33,004 nucleotides of DNA from Tritrichomonas musculus (Eukaryota; Parabasalia; Tritrichomonadida; Tritrichomonadidae), in NCBI GenBank assembly GCA_039105265.1, contig JAPFFF010000184.1:1-33004 (forward strand). The letters run 5' to 3'. Shown piece by piece: positions 1 through 7,692 of the stretch. The notes under the pieces are model-generated. The model ran no database searches. It saw only the letters and a program-made list of their open reading frames with translations, and was not told where the DNA came from. The position numbers were made by a program, and so were the translations under genes. The number at the start of each line of letters is the position of its first letter. Positions within the stretch are counted from its first letter, which is position 1.

Positions 1-59
1 CAAATCATATTTGGATATACTAAATATGACATTTAAATTGTTCGTAAAAAGACAACAAA

Positions 60-300
60 AATGTCACGAGCAGACTTAGGTGGTGGAACACCTGAGCCCT
101 GCGAAAGGTAAAGGAACTACCCTGCACAACCAAAAAATTGGCACTCGTGACTTTTTAATTTTAACAAATTTCTCGCCAAGTTGCAAGTGCTTAAAATAGA
201 TTAAAGTGCATAGGGTTTAATTTATCTACCAAAAATTAACCTTACGCACTTTTATGTTGTGCTAAAAGCCCAAGAATTAATTTTATAAAGGGGCTTTTAT
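60..300 (+). ncRNA. Candidate structured non-coding RNA
   Basis: No convincing ORF lies here, and the stretch is clearly richer in G and C than its surroundings, as structured RNAs in AT-rich genomes often are. An outer 8-bp stem GTCACGAG (63-70) / CTCGTGAC (144-151) is followed by TTTTT. It encloses an 8-bp hairpin at 75-96 with loop GTGGAA and a small GGTA/TACC hairpin at 107-121. A second long hairpin spans 203-252 (AAAGTGC / GCACTTT), and a third at 264-298 (AAAAGCCC / GGGCTTTT) looks like a terminator. I compared it from memory with tmRNA, RNase P, SRP RNA, 6S and common riboswitches and found no match. It could be one RNA of about 240 nt, or an RNA of about 90 nt followed by other hairpins such as mobile-element ends. 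Confidence 0.45.
264..300 (+). terminator. Intrinsic terminator-like hairpin
   Basis: AAAAGCCC (264-271) pairs with GGGCTTTT (291-298), and the 3' arm itself supplies a short T-run. It could end the candidate RNA upstream. The loop is long (about 19 nt), so efficiency is uncertain. Confidence 0.4.
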
Positions 301-428
301 TGTGAACATTTTTGAAAAAGATTCTGTAATTTGTGGAGACTACAAAAAAGCGTATTAAAAAGCACATAATAAATTATCATATAGTTACTTGTTAGCTCGT
401 TTATGACTCCTATTCTAAATCATATTAT

Positions 429-578
429 TTACCAATCTTGGTTTTCTTGTTCGCTTTCTTCTCCAATATATTCACTATTATCCCAATTGAATACATATTC
501 GCCTTGTGTAATACTAAATCCATCTTTATCTATGTATTCATATTCACCGGAATCGTAATTAAAGCACAATTTAAACAT
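429..578 (-). CDS. Small acidic hypothetical protein (49 aa)
   Basis: This 49-codon ORF starts at ATG 578-576, just after the stop of the RNase III-like gene (580-582), with GGGGG about 9 nt upstream inside the 3' end of that gene. The close spacing implies cotranscription and probably translational coupling. The product is acidic and aromatic-rich (D/E/Y/W) and ends in a glutamate-rich tail (GEESEQENQDW), with no membrane segment or known motif. I do not recognise it. A small acidic partner of a dsRNA-binding nuclease could be a nucleic-acid mimic or regulator, but that is inference only. Confidence 0.55.
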   Translation of the reverse strand: MFKLCFNYDSGEYEYIDKDGFSITQGEYVFNWDNSEYIGEESEQENQDW

Positions 579-579
579 A

Positions 580-1635
580 TCATTTATCCCCCTTACTTAA
601 AATGTGTTTAAGCATTTCAAAAGCAGCAGACTTTTTTGAATATTTTTTTGATGATGATTCAGCACAAAAGCATACATCATATTCCTTTATATTACAACTG
701 CATTTCCATATTGGATTGCCATTATTATCATATTTTTCTTTAAAATTGTATATCGGTATAGAGAAGTACCCTCGACGTGCAAGTATTTCCAGCTGATTTA
801 TCGCATCTTTTTTGTTTGGATTCTCAATTTCATCTCGGATAGAAAACAATAAGTCATGTTTTTTTAAATAGTCATAGGCTAGTTTGCATACCGCCTTTCT
901 TGCCTCACTTTTTGAAGAACCGAACGCACGAAATATGGGGAGTGAGTCCAACAATTTAAGCTCACAACGAAATCTTACTTCAGAAGGGCAGGACGGTAAT
1001 ATAGAATTAAAAGATTGCGAAATGCCATCAAAGGGAATATACCAAGTTGATTCATAAGAACCTTCATAGTATTTATATAGAGGAATAACACCGTTTTTCT
1101 TGAGTTCCCACTCTTGAATAATTATTACATAATTAGTCTCTTCTTCGTTTATTAAAAATGAATCCGGGTTCAGCATAATTTCGACGACAGATTGAATATC
1201 ATTAAGATTCCAGCAAGAATCAATAGCAACCGCACCAATTATAGCTTCAAATAAGTCTTCTTTAACGGAAAACTCCTCATTAATATTATTTTGAATGTCA
1301 CTTTCTCCCATAATAAGGTGCTGAGCAAAACCAAGTTCATCCATCCTTAAAGCTAATGATTTTTTCCCTACCATTTTACTTTTAAGACTTGTGAGTTCAC
1401 CTTCGTTGCGGTCACAGCGGTAAACATTTTCCAAATGTCCATACCTTTGAGAAAGTAGCCTTACCACTACAAAGTCGAGAACTTTATCACCTATAAATTC
1501 TAAAACCTCATTGTCCTCCCCGCCGTTTTCTTCCGTATAGGACTTTCTAATAAATGCCTGCTTTAATAGGTCAAGATTTTTAAAATTGTAACCTATCTGT
1601 CCTTGTACCATTTTAAATAACAACTTTTCTTCCAT
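580..1635 (-). CDS. RNase III-family endoribonuclease with two dsRNA-binding-type regions
   Basis: Start chosen at ATG 1635-1633 (351 aa), which has AAAGGTG upstream; an upstream in-frame ATG at 1713 would add 26 residues unlike the family. Residues 1-155 are an RNase III catalytic domain: NEVLEFIGD at 42-50 matches the signature (acidic E43, E46, D50), and EDLFEAIIGA at 126-135 supplies the second metal-binding pair (D127, E130). Catalytic residues therefore look intact. The rest holds two dsRBD-like regions: about 171-262, ending FGSSKSEARKAVCKLAYDYL, and about 279-346, ending in a KKYSKKSAAFEMLKHI helix. Ordinary bacterial RNase III has about 230 residues and one dsRBD, so this is an extended form. 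Expected role: cleavage of double-stranded RNA in the cytoplasm. It is followed by a 49-aa ORF and preceded by a phased repeat array, which suggests a regulated accessory locus rather than the housekeeping rnc gene. Confidence 0.8.
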   Translation of the reverse strand: MEEKLLFKMVQGQIGYNFKNLDLLKQAFIRKSYTEENGGEDNEVLEFIGDKVLDFVVVRLLSQRYGHLENVYRCDRNEGELTSLKSKMVGKKSLALRMDELGFAQHLIMGESDIQNNINEEFSVKEDLFEAIIGAVAIDSCWNLNDIQSVVEIMLNPDSFLINEEETNYVIIIQEWELKKNGVIPLYKYYEGSYESTWYIPFDGISQSFNSILPSCPSEVRFRCELKLLDSLPIFRAFGSSKSEARKAVCKLAYDYLKKHDLLFSIRDEIENPNKKDAINQLEILARRGYFSIPIYNFKEKYDNNGNPIWKCSCNIKEYDVCFCAESSSKKYSKKSAAFEMLKHILSKGDK

Positions 1636-1998
1636 AATAAAAAAACACCTTTCAATAGAATAGCCACTAAAAGGCATAACAAAACATGTCTGACAAAAAC
1701 ACATTTCTTGCAAAACAAAAATAAATCATCAGGACAAAATTTATTAAACTTAATTCTTTGTTTCCAATTGTTTACTCAGGTTTACTTGCATAAACAGGAA
1801 TAAACACCTATAAACAATGTTTTAAATTTAATCTATTATATCTTAAAGCAATTTAATTATAACAAACTAATGTAAAAAAGTCAATAGATTTTTCTTCCCG
1901 GGAGGGTCTAATTGAAAGAGAAAAAACTGTTAGACATAATTTTATATCTGACATATTGTAAAAAATACAAAGCATCCCAAAACTATAGGACGCTTATT
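1636..1998. other. Intergenic region between RNase III-like and XRE genes
   Basis: No supported gene. It holds the phased repeat array (1760-1815), a weak minus-strand promoter candidate just downstream of it (TTGGAA-17-ATAAAT), and a short CCCGGG palindrome near 1900. The rest is plain AT-rich sequence. Confidence 0.5.
1760..1815. repeat. Phased hexamer repeat array (operator-like iterons)
   Basis: Hexamers recur exactly every 10 bp: GTTTCC at 1760, GTTTAC at 1770 and 1780, then the inverted form ATAAAC at 1790, 1800 and 1810. The centre forms a dyad, GTTTAC-ttgc-ATAAAC (1780-1795). One helical turn per repeat places all sites on one DNA face, as for cooperative protein binding. The array lies about 125 bp upstream of the RNase III-like start, so it probably controls that gene. 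Confidence 0.6.
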
Positions 1999-2256
1999 TT
2001 AATTTATTGCTCTTTCATTTTTTGTAAGCCAATCAATAGAAACGTCTAAAATTTCTGAAATAGCTTTAAGTTCAATATCGGTTGCAGGTCTTTTTTGGCC
2101 TTCTAGCTGTGAAAATGCTGTAGTACCAATGTCCACTCCTTTAACCTGAATTTTAGCAGCCAATTCCACTTGAGTCATGTTCTTACGTTTTCTTGCTTCT
2201 GTTATTCTTTCACCACTTATATTGCTATTTCCAAGTGACAGCTTTCTTTTATTCAT
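1999..2256 (-). CDS. XRE-family helix-turn-helix repressor
   Basis: Start chosen at ATG 2256-2254 (85 aa), with AGAAGG upstream; an earlier in-frame ATG at 2346 would run the protein back through the operator and lacks family-like sequence. The protein is nearly all one Cro/C1-type HTH: RITEARKRKNMTQVELAAKI is the first helices, and GTTAFSQLEGQKRPATD spans the recognition helix. It ends with VSIDWLTKN, typical of phage repressors. It diverges from the gene at 2380 over about 120 bp carrying a palindrome inside a good promoter, so it most likely represses that gene and perhaps itself. Confidence 0.85.
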   Translation of the reverse strand: MNKRKLSLGNSNISGERITEARKRKNMTQVELAAKIQVKGVDIGTTAFSQLEGQKRPATDIELKAISEILDVSIDWLTKNERAIN

Positions 2257-2299
2257 AACATCCCTTCTTTCACCCCTTAAAGTATAATTAACTTTCGTC

Positions 2300-2328
2300 T
2301 TGCCAAATTTCGCATTACGAAATATAAT
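2300..2328 (+). promoter_or_regulatory. Promoter with embedded palindromic operator
   Basis: TTGCCA (2300-2305) and TATAAT (2323-2328) are separated by exactly 17 bp and face the gene at 2380. The spacer is almost entirely occupied by the perfect inverted repeat ATTTCG-cattA-CGAAAT (2307-2323). A repressor bound there would occlude RNA polymerase, and the divergent XRE gene is the obvious candidate. Confidence 0.65.
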
Positions 2329-2379
2329 AAAATTTAGTATTACCAAAATTGATTAATAATATTGAGGGGGTAAAATAAT

Positions 2380-3390
2380 ATGGATGATTTATTAATTTTA
2401 GGTGACTTCGATTTTTATAAAAATTCAGAAAATCTAAACTGCGAACAATTAATTGAGGACATCTTTAGAAGTGAAACTTCCTTAATAAAGGACTTTCCAT
2501 TGAGCAAATTACAAAGGTTAGAGATTATTGATGCACAGTACGAAATATTTGAACTTGCCAAACTAAATGAAGCAAAAGTTAGTATAAAAATAGACCGTTC
2601 CAAGCTTATTTACTCGGTAGAGATTGAAAGTAATTACTTTAGCTTACAAGGATACAAAACATGCTATAAATTACAAAATATTCTTCCGATTTCTCATAAT
2701 ATAACCATAAAAATAACTCCGCAAAATAAAATTCTTATTACAATCTCACTTAATCTTAAAGTGAATACGTATCTCCAAAAAGGTAGAATGAAAACTTATC
2801 AAATGGTCTCTTTTGGAAAAATCGAACTGTCAAAATACACTATTATTGAGCTTAAACTAAAAAATGCAACTTATGGTTCTTACCCAGCATATATGGATGC
2901 AAGCATTAAAATTAAGGGAGAAACCAAAATCAGAAATGTAATTTTTCTTGTAGAATCGCCTTTAAAAACTGGAAATACAAAATTAATGATTCCTGAAGAA
3001 CATGAATTAGATATTAGTGCGGAAGATTATAAAAAATTGGAGTCAAAATTTTGGTCGATGTATTTTAATAAGGCAATTTCTTGTTTTTATAAAAATCCGT
3101 CTAGTTTAAGTCTGCTAAAAACAGTGTCTCAAAATCTTAAATATCTCAGATGGCGTGAAAATCTTTCATTTTTTGAAGGATCAAAAGCTTTAGGTGTGAG
3201 CTTATACACGCTTTATAAATTAGAAAATGGTAAATCCACTAATCTAAAAAAGATTAATTCTGACCTTCTTAAAATGACATACTCTATAGAAAAACATGAA
3301 TTATATATTGCCAGAAACTTCGTTAAAGCTGTAAACTTTGAATTTATGAGTGATGGTTATTTAGAAGAAAAGAGCTTAAACGATGAATAA
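2380..3390 (+). CDS. Hypothetical protein with C-terminal HTH-like segment (336 aa)
   Basis: ATG 2380 follows GAGGGGG at good spacing. I do not recognise the family. Residues 1-230 are a soluble, beta-rich region (alternating hydrophobic strands such as KILITISLNLKVN). Around residues 252-300 is a helix-turn-helix-like stretch: LRWRENLSFFEGSKALGVS followed by LYTLYKLENG, resembling an XRE fold. There is no signal peptide or membrane span. It is driven from a promoter containing a palindromic operator and diverges from an XRE repressor, so it looks like a switch-controlled accessory or lysogeny gene. Its stop is only 2 bp from the stop of the convergent tail gene. Confidence 0.6.
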   Translation: MDDLLILGDFDFYKNSENLNCEQLIEDIFRSETSLIKDFPLSKLQRLEIIDAQYEIFELAKLNEAKVSIKIDRSKLIYSVEIESNYFSLQGYKTCYKLQNILPISHNITIKITPQNKILITISLNLKVNTYLQKGRMKTYQMVSFGKIELSKYTIIELKLKNATYGSYPAYMDASIKIKGETKIRNVIFLVESPLKTGNTKLMIPEEHELDISAEDYKKLESKFWSMYFNKAISCFYKNPSSLSLLKTVSQNLKYLRWRENLSFFEGSKALGVSLYTLYKLENGKSTNLKKINSDLLKMTYSIEKHELYIARNFVKAVNFEFMSDGYLEEKSLNDE

Positions 3391-3392
3391 AC

Positions 3393-4907
3393 TTATACTT
3401 TACTCCATTTTCCATAAATACCGGCATAAACGTCATATTCTTGCCATTTGCCACTACTCCCTACATATAAATAAGCTTTCTTATATTTGCCACCTATTCC
3501 AAACCTTACTCCGGTATTATCATCCCTTTGTACAGCTTCCGAAACAATAGCTTTGCTACTTATCGCCCCAAGTAAGTCCTCAGAATAAACCTTAAACTGT
3601 ACAAACGACTGATTTTGAAGAAAAGATGCGGAAGGTGTGAATTTATAAGAAAGCTTGTTTGTTTTTTCAATAAGCGAAGTCCACTCGCTCCAATTAGAAC
3701 CATCAGTTGAATTTCTTCTTTCCAAGCTATAAGCTGTAATATTATTGTCAATATCCTTTGCTTCATTCCAAGAAATAGTAAGGGATTCTCCTAAAACATA
3801 GCTAAGTAAAGAAGTTTTAATTGTAGTCGGCGGATTAGGTCTGCTATTTCTTTTTATTGCAGACGTTTCTTTATACTTTGAATAATACGAACTTCCAGCT
3901 GTTCCCCTCGTTAAAATTCTAAATTTTATATAATTTCCTCTCGCTATGGACGTTCCATCGAAACTATCTGTTCCACTGGAATCTGACGAAGCTACATCTT
4001 TTAGTTTACTGTAATTTCCCCATGATTTATTATCTTGACTTGTGCTGTACTCGATTGTGTAACCAGTGATAGAGTTATTATCTCCTCCTGCCCCTCCCTT
4101 CCATGACAAACTAATACTGCTCTCAAATGGATTCGGGCTACACGAAAAAGAAGTTGGAGCCGAACACGCAGTATATAAAATTCTCCTTACGCAGTTACTT
4201 TCTCTATATCCCGAATAATACGAACTACCGGCTGTCCCTTGTGTCCTGATTCTGTACTTTATATACTTTCCTCTGCTTATTTGAGGGGAAATATCCGCTT
4301 TGGTTGCCTCTGTAGTAGTTAAACCACTCCAACCGCTCCAATTAGAATTATCATCACTCGTTGCGTATTGAATATAATAATTTTTAATTGAATTGTTAGT
4401 GCCACCTGAAGCTCCACCCCAACTTAACTTTACTTTGCTTTCAAAAGGATTTGGTGAAAGCGAGAACCACGTTGGAGCTGTGCAATGGCTATATATAGAT
4501 ATTGTCCCAAGACTAACTTCGGTAGACGAAACAGTTCCCCTATCGAGTCCGGATACCGCCACTCCACCAAAAGAAGCAGATAAATTTATTTTCTTTTCCG
4601 CTCCGTTAGAATGCTTTACTGAAAAAGTCGCCGAGCATAACGTTGCTGTTTTAGATTTTCTTGTATCAATATCTAAATTATCATATCTTCCTACTTCATT
4701 TCCGTTATAGTAAATTCGACCCCAGACCTGATGAAAATTATTCCATGCACTGTTTGAATATCCGTCATTTCTTTTAACGTATAAAGTAGCATTCACAGTT
4801 GAAGTAAGGTCTGAAACACTACTATTCCATGACAGCCACACATCATAAACACCGGACTTCGTGCCATTTGGTTTATACGCTGTTCCATAAATTTTACCGC
4901 TTGCCAT
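3393..4907 (-). CDS. Phage tail fibre / receptor-binding protein with fibronectin III-like repeats
   Basis: A 504-aa structural protein starting with MASGKIYGTAY after a clear AAAGGAGAAATTAA ribosome site. Residues 1-140 form a beta-rich head resembling the N-termini of clostridial tail proteins. Three FN3-like repeats follow, two of them very similar to each other: each has SPNPFES, then SLSWKGGAGG or KLSWGGASGG, then RTQGTAGSSYYSGY or RTRGTAGSSYYSKY. The third begins RPNPPTTIK. The C-terminal about 40 residues are a small glycine/tyrosine-rich domain (GVRFGIGGKYKKAYLYVG). Such proteins decorate the tail tip and bind the cell surface. The duplicated repeats suggest internal domain duplication. 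The start is 15 bp from the upstream gene's stop. Confidence 0.75.
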   Translation of the reverse strand: MASGKIYGTAYKPNGTKSGVYDVWLSWNSSVSDLTSTVNATLYVKRNDGYSNSAWNNFHQVWGRIYYNGNEVGRYDNLDIDTRKSKTATLCSATFSVKHSNGAEKKINLSASFGGVAVSGLDRGTVSSTEVSLGTISIYSHCTAPTWFSLSPNPFESKVKLSWGGASGGTNNSIKNYYIQYATSDDNSNWSGWSGLTTTEATKADISPQISRGKYIKYRIRTQGTAGSSYYSGYRESNCVRRILYTACSAPTSFSCSPNPFESSISLSWKGGAGGDNNSITGYTIEYSTSQDNKSWGNYSKLKDVASSDSSGTDSFDGTSIARGNYIKFRILTRGTAGSSYYSKYKETSAIKRNSRPNPPTTIKTSLLSYVLGESLTISWNEAKDIDNNITAYSLERRNSTDGSNWSEWTSLIEKTNKLSYKFTPSASFLQNQSFVQFKVYSEDLLGAISSKAIVSEAVQRDDNTGVRFGIGGKYKKAYLYVGSSGKWQEYDVYAGIYGKWSKV

Positions 4908-4922
4908 AATTTAATTTCTCCT

Positions 4923-5381
4923 TTATTCTGTAGGTTTGGGTTTAATCCATAAAGCTCCCTCGATATAAGAAGGTTCCGTTTCGCTTATAATCACGCTGAA
5001 CGGAACCCTATTTTCTACATAATTCTTTACTGTTGTATTAACCGCTTTCTCAACTTCAGAATTAACCTTGCCCTGAACTGAACTTTCAATCTCTGCTTTC
5101 ATATCTTCTACAAATTTATCAAAATTCCTATCAATGTAGTGTTGCTCTAATTTATACATAGAGTCACAAAGTAAGTTCCAATCCTCCGCTGAACATATGT
5201 AAGGTGCAAGTTTATTCGTCAGTTCTCTATATTCCGCATCTTCTTCCTCAGTTCTGCTATCTCCCTTTTGTTTTAATTCTCTGTACCTCGTAACATCTTC
5301 CTGTAGTGCCGGTGATAGCTCCGACATTTCTTTAAATGTATCTAAATTATTGGGGAACGTGCTTCTATTTCCATCTATCAA
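4923..5381 (-). CDS. Phage tail-fibre-associated structural protein (152 aa)
   Basis: A small, charged, mainly helical protein starting MIDGNRSTFPNNLDTF. The middle is alanine/glutamate-rich and likely coiled-coil (DMKAEIESSVQGKVNSEVEK). It ends in the short motif EPSYIEGALWIKPK, which is frequent in Bacillota tail proteins lying between the baseplate hub and the fibre. The gap to the upstream gene is 12 bp. Exact function unknown; probably a connector or fibre adaptor. Confidence 0.65.
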   Translation of the reverse strand: MIDGNRSTFPNNLDTFKEMSELSPALQEDVTRYRELKQKGDSRTEEEDAEYRELTNKLAPYICSAEDWNLLCDSMYKLEQHYIDRNFDKFVEDMKAEIESSVQGKVNSEVEKAVNTTVKNYVENRVPFSVIISETEPSYIEGALWIKPKPTE

Positions 5382-5393
5382 AATAATCTCTCC

Positions 5394-6707
5394 TTACCAT
5401 AATTTTATTGCTGTAATATTCATAACGTCTTTCGCTGAAAGTCCGCAAGATATTTCTTTAACCACATATTTTCCGTTAGTTCCTAAAGTCTCATCGTATA
5501 ACTCTATAACTTGGTTTACATCAAGAGAATATATGGGCAAACAAGTTATTTTAACTGTATCAGTTGCCTGCTGATGATAAAAAATTTCTTGTTTTGCTCT
5601 GTTCTTACAAAGCTGAGTAGCGTATTTAAGCGATTTTTTCATATCTTCGAGTTCCTTTTCAGTAAACTTAGACTGAAACTCAATACTTACATTCATATTA
5701 TCTATATCTGAATCTATTTTCCCTGCTTCTTTGGCTTTATCATACGCTTCAGAACTTCCAATATAAGTATCTTCCTGTGCCACAAAATCCCTCGTGAAAC
5801 TTTCTAAAAGTCTGGTCTGAGTATACGGACAGCCGGGATATTCTTTATCAGTTAATAAAATTTGATATGAAGCCTGACAGCCTTTACTCATAACTCCACC
5901 ATAAACCGTAAATTTATTTTTTATATTCTTATATTGAACTTGGCGTTCCAAGCTCTGAATAAGATTATAAGAAGAAAAATCCCACTGCACTTCAGAGTTC
6001 TTTACTGCTCCAAGTTCAGTAGGTTTTTCTGTAAAAATAAAATTCCCGTCAAGATCGTAAAAGGCCTGATAATTATAAAAAAGGTTCACAAGCTCGTTTA
6101 TAATTTCGTACCTTGTCTCACCTATGTTTTTCTCAATTTTATACGGAATAATTAAAGAGGTTTCTGCTATTTTAAAATTGTTTTCTCCACCATCCTTTAT
6201 TACTGCCTTTATAGCATCATGAACGTAAATTCCTGAATCTCCTTCAGAAGCTTTTATCATATATTTAGCCGACAGTTGTCCGCTTATATCTCCGGTAAAA
6301 AGTGCCATTTTATCAAGACCACTAATTGAGATAGAATTTTCATTTATAGAAATATTTACAGAAGGGTCTTGTATCGCATAGGTCCCCTTTTTAAACCAAA
6401 TTATCTCTCCTGTTTTGAGATACGTTATTCCAACAAAAAGTCTGAACCTTTTATTTATCCAAAAAACTGATTTTTCAGAAGGAAGAAATTTATCAAGAAT
6501 TTTAAACTTCACAGAGCAAGTCCTTCTGATAGGTGCATCTGCATTTATGTTGTAACTTCCGCCAATACACTCACCTGATACTTCGTCAATAACTAAGTCG
6601 TCTGTATTTAAAATCTCTATTTTTATATAAATACTCCGTATTTGCTGAATTTGCACTTCCAGTTCTGCTCTAGATAGCATAGTCTCGTCAGGTATCCATG
6701 CACTCAA
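5394..6707 (-). CDS. Phage baseplate/tail protein, DUF5048-like
   Basis: A 437-aa protein starting MSAWIPDETMLSRAELEVQI. It resembles the clostridial phage DUF5048 tail proteins: a beta-rich N-terminal part carrying GSYNINADAPIRRTCSVKF (about residues 48-66), then a middle region like tail hub proteins (FYNYQAFYDLDGNFIF), and a C-terminal part that deals with a conserved CQASYQILLTDKEYPGCPY stretch. The domain family is recalled, not searched. Likely role: structural hub of the tail tip linking the tape-measure end to the fibres. It is tightly packed between its neighbours (12 bp on each side). Confidence 0.65.
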   Translation of the reverse strand: MSAWIPDETMLSRAELEVQIQQIRSIYIKIEILNTDDLVIDEVSGECIGGSYNINADAPIRRTCSVKFKILDKFLPSEKSVFWINKRFRLFVGITYLKTGEIIWFKKGTYAIQDPSVNISINENSISISGLDKMALFTGDISGQLSAKYMIKASEGDSGIYVHDAIKAVIKDGGENNFKIAETSLIIPYKIEKNIGETRYEIINELVNLFYNYQAFYDLDGNFIFTEKPTELGAVKNSEVQWDFSSYNLIQSLERQVQYKNIKNKFTVYGGVMSKGCQASYQILLTDKEYPGCPYTQTRLLESFTRDFVAQEDTYIGSSEAYDKAKEAGKIDSDIDNMNVSIEFQSKFTEKELEDMKKSLKYATQLCKNRAKQEIFYHQQATDTVKITCLPIYSLDVNQVIELYDETLGTNGKYVVKEISCGLSAKDVMNITAIKLW

Positions 6708-6719
6708 TCTAAATCCCCC

Positions 6720-7692
6720 TTAATTACTTGCTTTTTCAAGATAATCAGAATTATACAGCCTATAATCGTCTATAAGATTAAACTCTATAAGCGATTTCAT
6801 GTCTGAAAGCTTTCCTATTTCTATATACTCAAAGCTTACTTCATACAAACCTATGAGATTATTATTTGGTGTAAACTGAGGAGTACCTATAATACTTATA
6901 GCCATATATCTTCCGTCTGAATTTCTGAAACCTTTCGGCTTCTTATCACATAAAAATTTCTCAATCTGTTGTCTTGATTCTTTTTCATTTCTTTTATTTA
7001 TATTACCTAAGCTGTCAGCAACCAATATACATTTTAATGAGCCGGTAACATAATCAAGATTACCCTGATATACGACATATGGATATCTGTTTCCTAAAGT
7101 CTCAACTGTATTTGAACCAATATGGTGGGATAGCGTGTTTATACATAAAATGATAATCATTTTCTTTGTCGAAAATATGAGCATAATTATATGACGCAAA
7201 AAGGCTTTGTGGATTTAAAGACTTTCCATCTGTAAAACTTGCCTCACTATCAGGTGTAATATTATGTATATCATCTTCGGTGTTCATGGGAATAATTTTA
7301 TACTGATATATTTCCTCCGCCTCAACAAACTTATCAGATAAATCGTAAAATATCTTATCTGGATCAAAATCTATAATTTTGTAAACTTCCCACATTTCAC
7401 TTTCTGATTTTCTCTTTAAAAGCTTTATGTGAGTAATCGACTTATCTCTTATTTTCACATTTCTGGCGGATAAGTCCCCTTTAAACTTTGCCAAAAATAT
7501 GTTTTCATCGCTCCACTCTGCGTGAACATGGCTATAAGAAGGTATAGAAGTCGGTCTTATCAGCTCATTAGATAAGTTTAATTCATTAAACGAGGTATTT
7601 TTAATCTCTACCTTATTAGGTTTTTTCATTGGATTTCGAGTAGAAAAAACAGTAGAATATGGTTCTCCCCAAAAGTCAAAGCCTAATATCAT
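6720..7692 (-). pseudogene. Phage tail protein gene, broken
   Basis: The coding stretch resembles a baseplate or distal-tail component placed between the distal-tail-like gene and the DUF5048-like gene. Its early part contains a beta-rich domain with SHVHAEWSDENIFLAKF, and its late part contains PQFTPNNNLIGLYEVSF. The gene is not continuous; it carries about one break, so it is recorded as a fossil of the tail module. Its family beyond 'phage tail protein' is not recognised. Confidence 0.6.

Noticed and set aside
60-151. Known RNA classes (tmRNA, RNase P, SRP RNA, FMN or SAM riboswitch, hammerhead)
   Set aside because: Key conserved sequences recalled for each are absent; left as unassigned.
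301-357. GTG-started 18-codon ORF
   Set aside because: Short, with its start inside the terminator-like hairpin arm and no clear ribosome site.
4393-4710. Plus-strand ORF of 105 codons inside the tail-fibre gene
   Set aside because: Lies wholly opposite a well-supported coding gene, with no ribosome site and no family-like sequence; a shadow frame.
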